From Corallium rubrum (lineage: Eukaryota; Cnidaria; Anthozoa; Scleralcyonacea; Coralliidae): DNA of 64,000 nucleotides. Below the pieces are notes generated by a model that was not told the origin of the DNA, made no database searches, and saw only the letters and a list, made by a program, of their open reading frames with translations. The position numbers were made by a program, and so were the translations under genes. The DNA lies in the NCBI GenBank assembly GCA_964035015.1, contig OZ035998.1, positions 18,102,260 to 18,166,259 on the forward strand, in the 5' to 3' direction. The stretch's first letter is position 1. Each line of letters starts with the position of its first letter. Of the stretch, positions 1 to 10,823 are shown one piece after another.

Positions 1-44
1 TGCTAATCTCGACATGCGTGGAGTCCATTTTACACGCGTGGAGA
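1..44. repeat. Dispersed repeat copy shared with 31516-31569
   Basis: The first 44 bases (tgctaat...cgtggagtcca...) recur with few changes at 31516-31569, where the 'gagtccactttacacg' part occurs twice. This is a dispersed repeat of unknown type whose left part lies outside the window. No coding potential is seen. Confidence 0.5.
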
Positions 45-1790
45 AAAAGCGAGGGAGACGAAATCTGGGAGATAGTTTATTTGTTTGTTTGTATATATAT
101 ATGTTTGGTACGGTGTCACGCGGTAAGAATAGTTGGACACTGGTGACTAGCGACGAAGAAAACTATTAAATCTGTCAGTATTTTGCTTTCGTTTAACGAA
201 ATGGAGCCTGTTCTACTTAAATAATAAAAGAGAACAACGAAGAAAAGGATACAAACAGCCGGTTTAATATATCTTGAAGCGAAACCAGAGAACCTGAAGA
301 AACCAAACGCCGTAGGGTAAACTCGATCTGAATTGCAATGGTTGTGGTCACTCAGTGTTAAAGTTATAAACGGTAGGATTCTTGTTTGTCTTAATAACCT
401 AAACAATATACAGCTTCACGTTTTCGTGCTTTCCCTTTGCTCGTCCAAACCAAAGTCAGCTTAACTAAAGCTAACTTAAAACACTTCCTTTATAAGCTTA
501 TGTTGATGTTATTCATTGACTTTGCATGGGCTTTTACGATTTTTTTTGCTGTATTTCCAAATTTTCGACTGAAACGTGGTCTGTTTAATACTTCTTTCTG
601 GGATCCAATTCTACTGAATTCTTTTTATCTCAGACTCTATTATAAATGTAATTTTGAGCTTTTAACTTTTAATTCTGCCTTTGCAAACATGTATACTTAG
701 CCACATAGGGAAGCCATAAGCCATTTAAATGCTAGCTTGCTAAAAATAATTATCCCTTTTGAATCCTCCAATAAAAATAATATATTTTTTTACAACCAGA
801 TCTAAGTTTTGCTTTGATGTCAACTTTTATTAAATCAGTTAGTCATCCTATCCGTAAATTCTATAATTATATATCTCTAGGATTATCATTTGTTTTAAAA
901 TCTGTTTGTTTTTATATTGGTTGTATATCAGGAGTGCTTATTTTAGGTCAGGGTGGGTGGGTGGGGGTGTTTCAAAATACCCATTTAATAAAAGTGGGCG
1001 AGGGGTTGTTGCATTCATGTATTTCTAGTTTATATGTAATGATCAACGGAGACCATGTTGGGGATCCGTGGGGTGCGGTGGTTACTGTAAGAGGGTACAC
1101 GTGTTTCAGTGTAGTTAACATCATTTTCGTTCGACTTTGAGTACAAAAGTTCGAAGAAAAAAAGAAAAAATGTTTATAGGCTAGAAATGTTGAGACCTAT
1201 TCAAGGGAAAGACAAGACAAAAAAAAAACAAGCGAACGAACGAACGAAGGGAACAAGGCCGAAAAGCACTAGGCCAGAGCAGGATACAAGGAGAACTACA
1301 GTATAAACGACTTGAGGAAAACTGAAAACAAAACACAGCGTCTAAAATTACATCAGAGTTTTAATAGTCGAAGAAACGAAAAGAGCGACTCGCAATATCA
1401 AGGCTAAACACGGTGTCTAGAACTACATCAGCGGAGAGGAACAGCGTAGAGAATGGCTAGAAATTATCAAAGAGAAAGAGACAGCGAAGAGAAAAACTTG
1501 AATTCGTGACTAATAACACATGTGACCAAAAAGGCCGAACATCAGGCGAAGGTATAGAGATAATTTTTAAAACATTTATTTATTAATAACAAAAGAAAAC
1601 GTATTTAAACAACATATCTCTGTGTATGAATTGGTGGTGGCATACATGTACTGTACAATCATGTATTTGACATTTTTATACATTCACTGTATTGCACATT
1701 GTTTTGTATAGTCTTTATATTTCTAGAAGTATGTATTATGATTTATTATAAATTTATCAATTGGAGTAATTCCTAGCTATTCCTCCCTGG
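45..1790. other. Non-coding stretch, no gene recognised
   Basis: The open frames here are short and AT-biased, and their translations resemble no family I know. There is a short GAAC-rich run near 1229-1250 and an A/G-rich stretch at 1140-1560. No splice-bounded exon, RNA gene or inverted repeat is evident. Confidence 0.5.
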
Positions 1791-1828
1791 AATGTCAGGC
1801 ATAATTTGCAAACTTTTTAATGCCTGGG

Positions 1829-1844
1829 GGAACAGTACTGTTCC
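1829..1844. repeat. 16-bp perfect palindrome
   Basis: GGAACAGTACTGTTCC is a perfect inverted repeat, and CCTGG/CCAGG extends it imperfectly on each side. Related GGAACAGGGTACC words recur near 2083 and 2177, so it is probably part of a small degenerate repeat cluster. It resembles steroid-receptor half-sites, but the 4-base spacer is not the usual 3, so no function is assigned. Confidence 0.4.
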
Positions 1845-2290
1845 AGGTACTGTTTACCAAAAGCTGGAAAAATTCTGGTTGCTAGTCACATACTTGCTGT
1901 GGTATAATAAGCCAATTAAACAGCAATACAACTGGGTTGTCAAAATAATATTGTATTTTGTGCAAAAAGTTGAAAAAGACTATAATTTGTACTGGTATGC
2001 TACAATGGGAGGTACGGGACTCCCATATATTGACCATACAGGGATGTGCCACTGGAAAGGGAATGGTTTTCATTTTTAGTTTGGAACAGGGTACCGGTGT
2101 AATATTTATCACACTTTTGATCTGGTACAAGGTCTGTTCTTATCTGCTGGCAGTCATTTACTCCTTTCTTTCAGTTTGGAACAGGGTACCGTTCTTAGCC
2201 ATTTTGTGTGAAGCCAATTCCTTTGTCTGGTACACCCCTATCCTGCGTTTGAAGGATAGTAGCCCTTCCCTGAGATTGAAGGCAGAGTGC

Positions 2291-2292
<2 letters not shown>

Positions 2293-2346
<54 letters not shown>
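2293..2346. repeat. (TA)n microsatellite
   Basis: About 27 uninterrupted TA units. The open frames read through it (Tyr-Ile repeats) are artefacts. Confidence 0.95.
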
Positions 2347-2347
<1 letters not shown>

Positions 2348-2759
2348 TACAATGTTGTAGTTATTTTAACTATCATAAAATAACAGTGTACACACTGTAC
2401 ACACAAGAAGCACCGCAACAAACACGCAGAAATAGACACCGCAATATCTGGTTTAACCCTCCATTTAACAAAAATAGGTACGCAATGCGTACATGCGGAT
2501 ACTGGTATTTATTTGGCCTACAGATAATGATTGAACAACGTAAATTGTTCACTAAAACATACTGAAAATGCTTGATAACCTTGCGACATATCAGCATATC
2601 TCACGTATCTATAATCGACAATAATTACTAATTTTTAAATGCCCTTAATAACTTAACAATAATGCTTAATTCTAGCCCTTACTTAAACTCCAACCCAATC
2701 CCTAACCCAGCCCGGTCCCAACCCTAATCTTAACTCTAATCTTAAAATGACAATTTTAT

Positions 2760-3060
2760 AGGTAAATTGGGAAAAACAGAAAACCCGATCACTAATCGCA
2801 TTGTTAAAAGAATGTGATAATATATCGCTTTCGTTCTAATCTTTACTACGTTAGACTCTCGTAGTTGTAACACATGAATTGTTTTGTCTCAACAATGATC
2901 AACGCGCTTTTTGAATAAGTATTTTATACGCCTACATGTAACTCATGTAGTACCAAGTACAGTTGATTTCTTTCTGCGTATATATACAGCCAATCAGACA
3001 TATAGCTAAGACATCTTGGCCAAGGGCCTAACATGTCAACAGTACACTTGAAACGTTAGG
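2760..3060 (+). repeat. Dispersed repeat, copy 1 of 3
   Basis: Copies 2 (3606-3860) and 3 (4077-4400) share a recognisable order of words: the 'aatcgcattgttaaa' block, the 'gcgttttttgaataagtatt' block, the 'cctaacatgt' block and the 'attcgaa' end. Divergence is high, so this is an old family. The C-rich 'ctaaccc' stretches before copies 1 and 3 appear to belong to it. No coding potential. Confidence 0.6.
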
Positions 3061-3598
3061 GAGTTTGAGCAAGACAACGAAGTACGAAGACGAAGACGTA
3101 CTTGACAGGTTTCCAACGTCTGCAATTATTCTGATTTTTTTTTTTATCATTATTCATTATTCATATTGTTCAACGTCTTCGTTGCGTGGCCTTCGTTGAC
3201 AACGAAGATATTGAAAAAGTTCGTTGTGGTAAGAACGAAGTCAGAAGATAGCTCATCATTGTGACCTGGCACAGGATGGTCTAACTGCCATTTAATAAAG
3301 TGTTTTGAAACTTTATACAATGAATATTTTGAATTGTTGTGCGTATCTGCTTGCAGCTTGCTTGATTTCAATATTCGATTTAATTTGGCTATATTCAGTT
3401 TAAGACACCTTCAGCATAGTTCACTAAAAGAAACTTCCCGTAGTAAGGTCCGCTCATATTATTTTTCTCCTACGTCGCAACCATCAAATAAACACGGGTT
3501 AATACAAATTTCCCACCGTAGGACGGACAACGGCTACCCCGGTCTATTGCGACCAAAATACGTCCTCGTCTTTGTACTTTGTTGTCTTGCTCAAACTC
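3061..3598. mobile_element. Terminal-inverted-repeat element (MITE-like), 0.54 kb
   Basis: The left end (GAGTTTGAGCAAGACAACGA...) is repeated in reverse complement at the right end (3558-3598) over about 38 bases with few mismatches. It lies between copies 1 and 2 of the dispersed repeat, as if inserted there. The interior has no transposase-like frame. No clear target-site duplication is seen, so the superfamily is unknown. Confidence 0.65.
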
Positions 3599-3605
3599 GC
3601 TATTA

Positions 3606-3860
3606 TGAAACGCGGTCCCTATAATCGCATTAAAAAATATGATACTTATATCGCTTTAATTTCGCTCGAGTGTGATGTTACAACTCAACACAATAAGCGT
3701 GTGATCATGCCACACGCATATTCGAATTAAAGCATTAGAGCCGGCGCAAAGAACAGCCTGAACATTTCTGCTTGTGAATTATAGTTAAACATCTCGGCCC
3801 AGCGCTTATCATGTTAACACTTCAAACATTACTTCAAAGGCTATTCAGGTTTCAGAAATA
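3606..3860 (+). repeat. Dispersed repeat, copy 2 of 3
   Basis: Diverged copy of the family at 2760-3060. It has the 'ataatcgcattaaaaaatatg' block near its start and the 'agcgcttatcatgttaacac' and 'attcgaa' blocks near its end. Confidence 0.5.
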
Positions 3861-3984
3861 TTGATTCGAACTGTTTAACACTCTTGTCTGAGCAAAACCG
3901 TTCTAAATTGACTACACCCTTCGACATGTACTGTTACGTCTCATCTATAGAAATAACAATAATCGTTAATTTCTAACGATTAAC

Positions 3985-4010
3985 CCCCCAACCCCCCCCC
4001 CCCCCCCCCC
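3985..4010. repeat. Poly-C tract
   Basis: A run of about 20 C, interrupted by one AA, precedes copy 3 of the dispersed repeat. Low complexity only. Confidence 0.8.
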
Positions 4011-4076
4011 AATCTGCCAATCTCTAACCCCTATACTAAAATGTTTGAACACACGGTAAGGTTAAGTAAATCATAG

Positions 4077-4400
4077 TTGGTAAATCGGCAAAAACAGGAA
4101 ACACGGACGCTAATCCCATTGTTAAAGAATATGATATTTTTATGTTTTATATGTTTTATATGTCTATGTTTTAGACTCTGCTAACATATGCATTGATGCG
4201 TCTCAATAAATCAATGTTCAATGCGTTTTTTGAATAAGTATTGAATACGTCTACATGTAACATAAACAGTGCCAAGCACGGTGGATTTCTGCGTGTAAAC
4301 ACCAATAACTAAAACATATTGACCGAGCGCCTAACACGTAAACACTTCAAACATTTAATAGTTAAAAGGGCATTCAGATTTCAGAAAGATCTTTAATTCG
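4077..4400 (+). repeat. Dispersed repeat, copy 3 of 3
   Basis: Matches 2760-3060 through most of its length, for example in the 'tttttgaataagtatt' and 'gtctacatgtaac' blocks. It ends at ATTCGAA just before the foldback element at 4407. Sequence resembling the continuation of copy 2 (CAAAACCGTTC words) reappears after 6060, which suggests the foldback element was inserted into this repeat. Confidence 0.5.
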
Positions 4401-4406
4401 AAGCCC

Positions 4407-6025
4407 TACGGTGGCCCGTAAGGGCCACCTCTTCTCCGTACGAACACGTAGCTTCTCCGTGGAAATTGAGCTTCTCCGTGGAAAAGTGACGCTTCTCCGT
4501 GGAAATACAAACCTGTTCCGCAGAATCGTATCACTTTTCCGTATAAATACCCGCCTTCTCTGTCTAAGTGCACGTCTGCAGCGGTAAACGAAACCTTTCT
4601 ACATGAAAATAGTAAACTTTCGGATTGCGCCACGTTTCTCCATACAAATACGTCACTTCTCCGTAGAAATATGCACCTTCTCCGCAGAAACTTGAAAAAC
4701 ACCCCCCGGAATCACCCCCTAGATATTGTAGTGTTATTGTTCCGGGGGGGTAGAGAATCAATTTAGAACACTAGCGCCGTATTAATCATTTTCTGCATGA
4801 AGAAATTCAACGTAACAGGGATATTTTCAAGATAGATAATTTAAACCCATATAAAAGTGTAGCGACATCGAGATAGACTGCTTCATTTCTGGCAGAAATC
4901 ATTCTTCCAACGCGTTTTCGTTTTGATATAACTGAACTTTTAAAAACAGTTCCCAAAGCAGCGACTTTTATTTGAAGTGATGAAATGGTTTGGACATGTA
5001 GACCACCAAAAGAAAGGTTGATATTGACCGACTTTTTCTTATATTCCCCAGATTCAAGCATAATTTTCGCGCGTTAGGAGACGTCATTTTTACTTGATAC
5101 AACATAAATAACTTGACAATAATAATTGTTATAACAATTATACAAGAACCATAATTCTCTAGAGGCTCTGTATGGCAATTCTCGCATTGCTGGATACTGA
5201 TGCGGCCATACCGCGACTTTTAATAACATTTTGTGACCTTGCGAACAGTCAATTTACGGTATTTTTAATCCACTTCTGGTGTACGACACGTACCGACAGC
5301 GTCATTCTTTGATATCTATCTTGAAGATACAGATCGAAATATAGTAAGGTTTGAGTAATGCCGAAATTATTGAACGTGGATTTCTAACGTTTCGAGCGAA
5401 GGCCCCTCTGGCAGTACTCAAACCTTACTATATTTCGATCTGTATTTCAACACTACCTATACGCAGCACACTACTTTTATTTCATTATCTTGAAGATATC
5501 CATTTAGAACAATCTGCTACGTTTTCTTCAACTCAAAAACGATGGTAAGAAAGTCGAAGGATACTAGCACTTGTCAACACTTTGGTTTGGTACGAGATAT
5601 TTGATGACATATTTTGTCAATGATAATACGGATTTAGTGTTCTAAATTGATTCTCTAACCCCCCGAAAGAATAACACTACAGTATCCAGGCGGTGATTCC
5701 GGGGGGTGTTTTTGAAGTTTCTGCGGAGAAGGCGTCTGTTTCTACGGAGAACGTGCATATTTCTACGGAGAAGTGACGTATTTGTATGGAGAAACGTGGC
5801 GCAATCCGAAAGAAGTTTACTATTTTCATGTAGAAAGGTTTCGTTTACCGCTGCAGACGTGCACTTAGACAGAGAAGGCGGGTGTTTATACGGAAAAGTG
5901 ATACGATTCTGCGGAACAAGTTTGTATTTCCACGGAGAAGCGTCACTTTTCCACGGAGAAGCTCAATTTCCACGGAGAAGCTACGTGTTTGTACGGAGAA
6001 GAGGTGGCCCTTACGGGCCACCGTA
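4407..6025. mobile_element. Foldback element with internally repetitive inverted arms and hairpin ends
   Basis: Two arms in inverted orientation (about 4407-4772 and 5633-6025) match almost throughout. Each outer end is the near-perfect palindrome GGTGGCCCGTAAGGGCCACC. Next come tandem units of about 19-21 bp carrying CTTCTCCGTGGAAA (CGGAGAAG on the other strand), and then a block ending in a run of seven G or C. The 860-bp centre holds one 84-codon minus-strand frame (4807-5061, unrecognised) and a hairpin repeat at 5329-5444. TTCGAAGCC before and TTCGAAACC after could be a decayed 9-bp target duplication, but they are not flush with the ends. The internally repetitive arms recall Drosophila FB-type elements. 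The superfamily is not assigned. Confidence 0.8.
5329..5444. repeat. Hairpin repeat, GTTTCGAGCGAAGGCCC family, copy 1
   Basis: ACAGATCGAAATATAGTAAG is answered by its reverse complement near 5425-5444. The loop holds CGTTTCGAGCGAAGGCCC, and the right flank reads 'caacactacctatacgcagcacactactttt'-like. The same loop and right flank occur at 51243-51411, with a partial flank near 58197-58230, so this is a dispersed family. It lies in the centre of the 4407-6025 foldback element. Confidence 0.7.
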
Positions 6026-6317
6026 TTGTTTCGAAACCAGACAATTTGCAAAAATTCTCAAAACCGTTCAAATTTATACCGACAGACCAGTAGCCCACTG
6101 TCAGCTGTCGAATTGTCATATATTTCTTCGCATCTTGTGATAGCGCGCAAATGTTACACGTTCATAAACCCTTCGGACATCTGAAGTATGCTGATTCGGA
6201 TCCGCTATTGGTCGTTTGCGCTGATCACTTGATTGACGAAAACATTCGTACACACAAACACACAACCGCGCTCATGACATAGCGGATATGGTTTAGCAAC
6301 CAGCTGTATCCGCAAAA
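6026..6317. other. Unassigned spacer
   Basis: No gene is recognised. The first 60 bases resemble the continuation of the dispersed repeat at 3860-3930. The remainder (to the start of recognisable Penelope-like coding sequence near 6318) shows nothing. Confidence 0.4.
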
Positions 6318-6704
6318 ATGTCAAAACAAACATAGGACGCAACTTTCTGAGCCTTATTGACAAGCACTTTCCACCAGGACACAAACTTCACAAACTTTTT
6401 AACAGAAACACAGTCAAGATTAGCTATGATTGCATGAACAACGTCAAGCGTATTATCACGAAACATAATTCGCGCACAATCAGGAAAAACAAGCCACTAA
6501 GCATATAGTTACAAGCAGTTGCAATTCCAGGATTAAGGACAATTGCCCCCTACCTAAGCAATACATTGGCATGACAGCAAGTACATTTAAAGAGCGATAT
6601 CGTAACCATACTAAATCTTTCCAGAATAAAAAGTATTCAAACGAGACGGAACTTTCGAAATACACTTGGAATCTAAAAGAAAAAAATCAAAGTTTCGACA
6701 TAAC
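6318..6704 (+). pseudogene. Penelope-like element, C-terminal region with deleted GIY-YIG endonuclease (5' part)
   Basis: One frame reads the conserved C-terminal spacer of Penelope-like elements ([20 protein letters not shown], residues typical just before the endonuclease) up to a TAG near 6508. A shifted frame then gives the CxxxxxxxC segment (SCNSRIKDNCPLP). It passes directly to KQYIGMTASTFKERYRNHTK, the second half of a GIY-YIG nuclease with the YIG motif, the catalytic Arg and the NHxxSF-like segment. The block normally lying between CPLP and the YIG motif, including the GIY half, is missing, so the nuclease is dead. The frame stops being PLE exactly at 6704, where the BEL 5' LTR begins, and resumes at 13796. 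The reverse transcriptase part is absent (5' truncated). Confidence 0.85.
6700..6704 (+). repeat. Target-site duplication ATAAC (left), BEL element 1
   Basis: ATAAC at 6700-6704 is repeated at 13796-13800 directly after the 3' LTR. Five bases is the usual duplication size for BEL/Pao integrases. Confidence 0.9.
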
Positions 6705-6935
6705 TGTGGAAAATACTCCACAAATACTTCATTTAACGTTTATTATTGTTATGTAAATTGCCATTGGAACATGATCACATGATCAAAGGCAATGTGATCA
6801 CGTGATAGTGAACTATGAGGGCTTGTATTGTTAGTGTCGAAAAGTAAAGTAAAAGTGAAGCACGTTGTCTTGTGCAGCGTGGATTTTACATTCAATAAAA
6901 CTATATAAAAATTATGATTAGCTCTGGTTTTTAAA
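6705..6935 (+). repeat. 5' LTR of BEL/Pao element 1
   Basis: The 231-bp LTR starts TGTGGAAAATACTCC and ends TTTTTAAA just before a TGG-type primer-binding site. It matches the 3' LTR (13564-13795) with about three differences, so the insertion is young. It holds palindromic GATCACATGATC and GTGATCACGTGAT words, an AATAAA-type signal (TTCAATAAAACTATATAAAA) and a possible TATA box in the same segment. The left border is fixed by the ATAAC duplication. Confidence 0.93.
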
Positions 6936-6953
6936 TGGAGCCCGATAGGGGAC
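6936..6953 (+). promoter_or_regulatory. Primer-binding site of BEL element 1
   Basis: TGGAGCCCGATAGGGGAC starts with TGG directly after the 5' LTR, the position and first bases expected for pairing with the CCA end of a tRNA. I could not decide which tRNA it matches. Confidence 0.6.
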
Positions 6954-7263
6954 GGTATCAAGAACAACTGGACGGAATTAAAGACGCTGAGTGGTACTAT
7001 TTTGGCAGCGAACGTTGGTTTTAGTAAGCCCATCTTGTGCGTCGGTGTTGTACGGTATTCTCTTTTATATCTTGTTATATTGTGAATTTAAGGCTGAATT
7101 CTGGATCGGTATAGGCTTTGGAGATTTCTTTCAACTCAGTTATTTGTGTTGTATAGTAAATGTTATTGTAAAGCGTTTTGTTTTGTTTTTCAATCGCATC
7201 TTTTGATAAAGGCTTCTTTGTTGCGAACACGTGTTAGGATAAATATTTGCATATTTGTTTAAG

Positions 7264-7387
7264 ATGGCCGAAGCTTTAGGTCGAGTCAAAGGTAGATATG
7301 CCTGCCTAAAAGCATACTTAAAAACTGTTATAAGCGATTTGAACGGGTGTGTTAGTGCCGATGACTGTGAGCAAGAGAAAATCTTAA
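7264..7387 (+). pseudogene. BEL element 1 gag, first 41 codons, cut by insertion
   Basis: The ATG at 7264 opens a frame (MAEALGRVKGRYACLKAYLK...) typical of the basic, helical start of BEL gag. It runs to the TTAA at 7384-7387, where the Harbinger-type element enters. Joining across that insertion does not lead directly into the downstream gag frame at 8220. A separate indel near 8230 must therefore also have occurred. Confidence 0.7.
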
Positions 7388-8219
7388 GCCCGGCGCACAC
7401 TAGTGCAAGTTGCACGCACAGATGTCATTCGTGACCAATTGCGTGCGACGAAAATCCTAGTGTGCGGGGAAAATATACAGGATTTTTGTCACTCGTGTCG
7501 TGAACAACAAATATCAAACATGTTTGATATTTTCTGTCATTCGTGACAAAAATTCCTAGTGTGCGGCAAAAACCTAACTCGCAACTCTTCGCAGCAAAGA
7601 AGTGCGCATGCGTGTTATTCCCCAAAACAACATGGCGGATAGTGAACATACTAGTGAACCTCGTAGTGAACTGGTCACCGAAGCAATTTTGGAGGATAAA
7701 TTATCCTCAAAGGAGGATAACTTATCCGTAAGATATCCTCAAAGGATTGCCTATCAAGCCGGTGATATTGACGGAATTTTTCAGGATCCTCTGCGTTCAG
7801 TTCTTGAATAAGATTATCATAGACTCCTTGCCTTTGTCTTCTCAAAATCCATCGTTTCGTCCATAAAGGGCGATTAGCCGCCGTCAGACGTCTTCGACGT
7901 CTCCGTATCAGCAAAAGAAATAGCAAGATATCTTCGTCGTCTGACAAATCATCTTGTTCACTATCCGCCATGTTGTTTGGGGGAATAACACGCATGCGCA
8001 CTTCTTTGCTGCGAAGAGTTGCGAGTTAGGTTTTTGCCGCACACTAGGAATTTTTGTCACGAATGACAGAAAATATCAAACATGTTTGATATTTGTTGTT
8101 CACGACACGAGTGACAAAAATCCTGTATATTTTCCCCGCACACTAGGATTTTCGTCGCACGCAATTGGTCACGAATGACATCTGTGCGTGCAACTTGCAC
8201 TAGTGTGCGCCGGGCTTAA
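7384..8219. mobile_element. PIF/Harbinger-type non-autonomous element with 261-bp inverted repeats
   Basis: Body 7388-8215 is flanked on both sides by TTAA (7384-7387, 8216-8219). Its ends, GCCCGGCGCACACTAGTGCA and the reverse complement, belong to near-identical 261-bp inverted repeats (7388-7648 and 7955-8215). PIF/Harbinger elements usually duplicate TWA, and TTA is contained in the TTAA seen here. The centre encodes a remnant of a Harbinger-type transposase on the minus strand. The element sits inside BEL gag and is therefore younger than that insertion. Confidence 0.88.
7675..7971 (-). pseudogene. Harbinger transposase N-terminal remnant
   Basis: Starting at the ATG at 7971 (inside the right inverted repeat), the frame reads MADSEQDDLSDDED, a run of six Arg, and WTKRWILRRQRQGVYDNLIQ. 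It continues with EDPEKFRQYHRLDRQSFEDI, the signature N-terminus of HARBI1-like transposases (basic patch, RxxxxxxNLxxEL, FxxxxRMxxxxFExL). The DDE catalytic region is gone: after about 85 residues the frame runs into short 'atcctc' repeats and stops. The plus-strand frame at 7602-7811 starts with the same MADSE because it is read from the other arm. Confidence 0.8.
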
Positions 8220-10823
8220 GGATTTCAAAATTCGGTGGTGACCATCGTCGAACAATACGGTGTTGTTCACGATGAACTTTTGTCTTTGATTAAGCCGGAA
8301 GAAATTGAAGCCGAAGTTGTAGAGCACATGAGAAGTCTGGAGCCTGTTCATAGAGTTATGGCAGCAACTGAGTTAAGGCTTACAAAAATTTCTCAACAGG
8401 AGAGCTCTATGCACATGAATAATATGAATAGTGTGGGCACTGCAAATATTACCCACTGTAAATTGCCAAAAATCAAAATGCCTGAGTTCATTGGGGACCC
8501 CCTTATGTGGCAAGGGTTTTGGGACCAGTACCAAGCTTCAATCCATAATAACACTACTATAGGTGAAATAGACAAATTTAATTATCTAAAGGGATGCCTT
8601 AAAGGAGAGGCATTATCAGCAGTATCAGGGTTACATTTAAGTTCGGATAATTACAAGGAAGCTGTTGAGTTGTTAGAAAGAAGATTTGGAAATGAGCAAC
8701 TTTTAATATCAGCTCATATGGAATCAATGAAAATAAGTAAAATTAGATCTAGAGACAATGTAAAAGAATTAAGAATGTTGTATAGTCATGTTGAGAGCTG
8801 CATGAGAAATTTGAAGTCTCTAAAATTAGACACCTCTGGGTATGGTTCATTGTTAATTCCTATACTTAAAGATAGATTACCCGACGAAATAACCATGATA
8901 ATTTCTAGAAGCTTTGGAAACAATACCTGGACTTTAGATAAGGTTATGCAATATTTTAATGATGAATTAAGAGCTCAGGAAAATTGCACTTCACCAAGTG
9001 GCATGCCATCATATTTCAAGGAGAATGTTAACAGTAGGAAAACAGGGTATTATACAACAAGTAATCTGCTCAGTCAAACAGGTAAAGGAGCTTGCGCTTT
9101 TTGCAATCAAGAAGGGCATTTCCATTCAAAATGCACCAATGTGACCAGTCCAGCATCCAGAAAGATAATACTTAGAAATAACAACAGGTGTTTTGTTTGT
9201 CTTGAACAGGGTCATATTGCCAGGAATTGCACCAAATCGTATGTTTGTCGAAGATGTAAGCGTGGTAAACATCATATTTCAATTTGCAATTACAATCCAA
9301 ATAGACATGAGCATGATGGCCAAAATAAATTACATTCTGATCAGGATAATGATACAAAGGTGGACCAAGGTTTTGTAGGACATGCTGGCTGCGACAAGAA
9401 TGGGGTTTTATTACAAACGGCTAGAGTCAATGTACTCTCTATTGATGAGTCGGCAGAAGTCAGCACGAGGATATTGTTTGACAGTGGTAGCCAACGCACG
9501 TATATATCGGAAAAAGTTAGAAATGCACTTAAGTTAAGGACATTAAGAACTGAGAAGGTAATTATTAAGACCTTTGGTCAAAGCGAGACTAGTGTTGTTC
9601 AAAACCTAGATGTAGTTCAGTTTAAAGTAAGAAATAAATGTGAAAAGGTGTCTATGCATGTCGAAGCACTTTGTGTTCCCACTATCTGTAGTCCATTGAC
9701 TAACCAAAATCTAGCTAACACCAAGGCATTGAGTGAATTTAAAGGGTTGCAATTTGCTGATTATGAACATTCTGACTCCCTAAATCTTCCAGTGGGAATC
9801 CTGATTGGTTTTGATTACTATCATACTTTTATGACTGGTAAATTAATTAAAAGTAAGGATGGGCCCGTAGCTAGTGGAACAAAGGTTGGGTGGGTACTTG
9901 GTGGTCGCCTAGGACCACCTTCGTCGGACATGCATTGCTTAGAAACACATTTGTTACGGACTACTGTAGAACCTGTACATGGTGATTTGCAACAAGAATT
10001 GCAGAAATTCTGGGAAGTGGAGGAAGTAGGGTCTTCTGACAACGGTATGGTCAGTAAATTTGAAGAGGATATAGTCCACAATGGCATTCGATATGTTGTC
10101 AAACTACCTTTTAAACCTGACCATGATTTTCTGCCCGATAACTATTTTGTCTGTGAAGCGAGATTAAAATCCTTGAAGAATCGCTTGGTAGCAAAGGACA
10201 TTTCCAATGATTATGACAAAATTTTTAGAGACTATGAAAGGGATGGTATAATTGAGCAAGTTCCCATGGAAGACATAGCTAAGGAAGCAGGTGGTACTCA
10301 CTATCTTCCTCATAGGCCTGTGGTTCGCGAGGATAAGCAAACCACCAAGATCAGAGCCGTGTTTGATGCCTCCTGTAAGACTAATGGTCCTTCACTAAAT
10401 GACTGTCTTTATTCCGGTCCTAATTTGATTGCGAAAATATTTAATATTCTTGTTAGATTCAGGTGCAATAAAATAGGGTTATTGGCAGACATACGACAAG
10501 CATTTCTTAATGTAGCTATAGATGAGGAGCACAGGGATTACCTTAGGTTCTTATGGCATGATTCAGACACAGGACAGACAATCATATATAGATTTCTTAG
10601 AGTGGTATTTGGGGTCACAAGCAGCCCATTTCTACTAAATGGCACCATTCGTCATCACCTAGATAAGTATGTAGAGGAAGAGAAAGCAATTGTAGATCGT
10701 CTGAAAGAGGATTTTTATGTAGATGATTTAGTCAGTGGTTGTCAAGCTTTAAAGGAAGGCAAGGAAATTTACGATACGAGTAAATCCATTATGAGCGATG
10801 CGGGTTTTGAACTACGGAAATAG
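8220..10823 (+). pseudogene. BEL element 1 gag-protease-RT (first part of Pol), ends at in-frame TAG
   Basis: Main frame of about 860 residues. Gag DUF1759 lies at about residues 75-230 from 8235 (LPKIKMPEFIGDPLMWQGFW). Three Cys-rich knuckles follow: CAFCNQEGHFHSKC (9092), CFVCLEQGHIARNC (9188) and CRRCKRGKHHISIC (9245). A retropepsin-like domain has DSG at 9481. The reverse transcriptase has the D of DIRQAF near 10489 and YVDD at 10716-10727, so its catalytic Asp residues are intact. The frame ends GFELRK-stop at 10821-10823, where a Trp codon is expected (TGG to TAG). The same frame continues downstream. There is no ATG in this frame upstream because of the insertion at 7388. Confidence 0.88.

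Noticed and set aside
1829-1844. Steroid-receptor response element
   Set aside because: The palindrome has a 4-base rather than 3-base spacer, and related words nearby suggest a repeat; no gene context.
4406-4761. Arg/Phe/Tyr-rich frames in the arms of the foldback element
   Set aside because: Both arms give them in several phases because of the CTTCTCCGTGG tandem units; no family resemblance.
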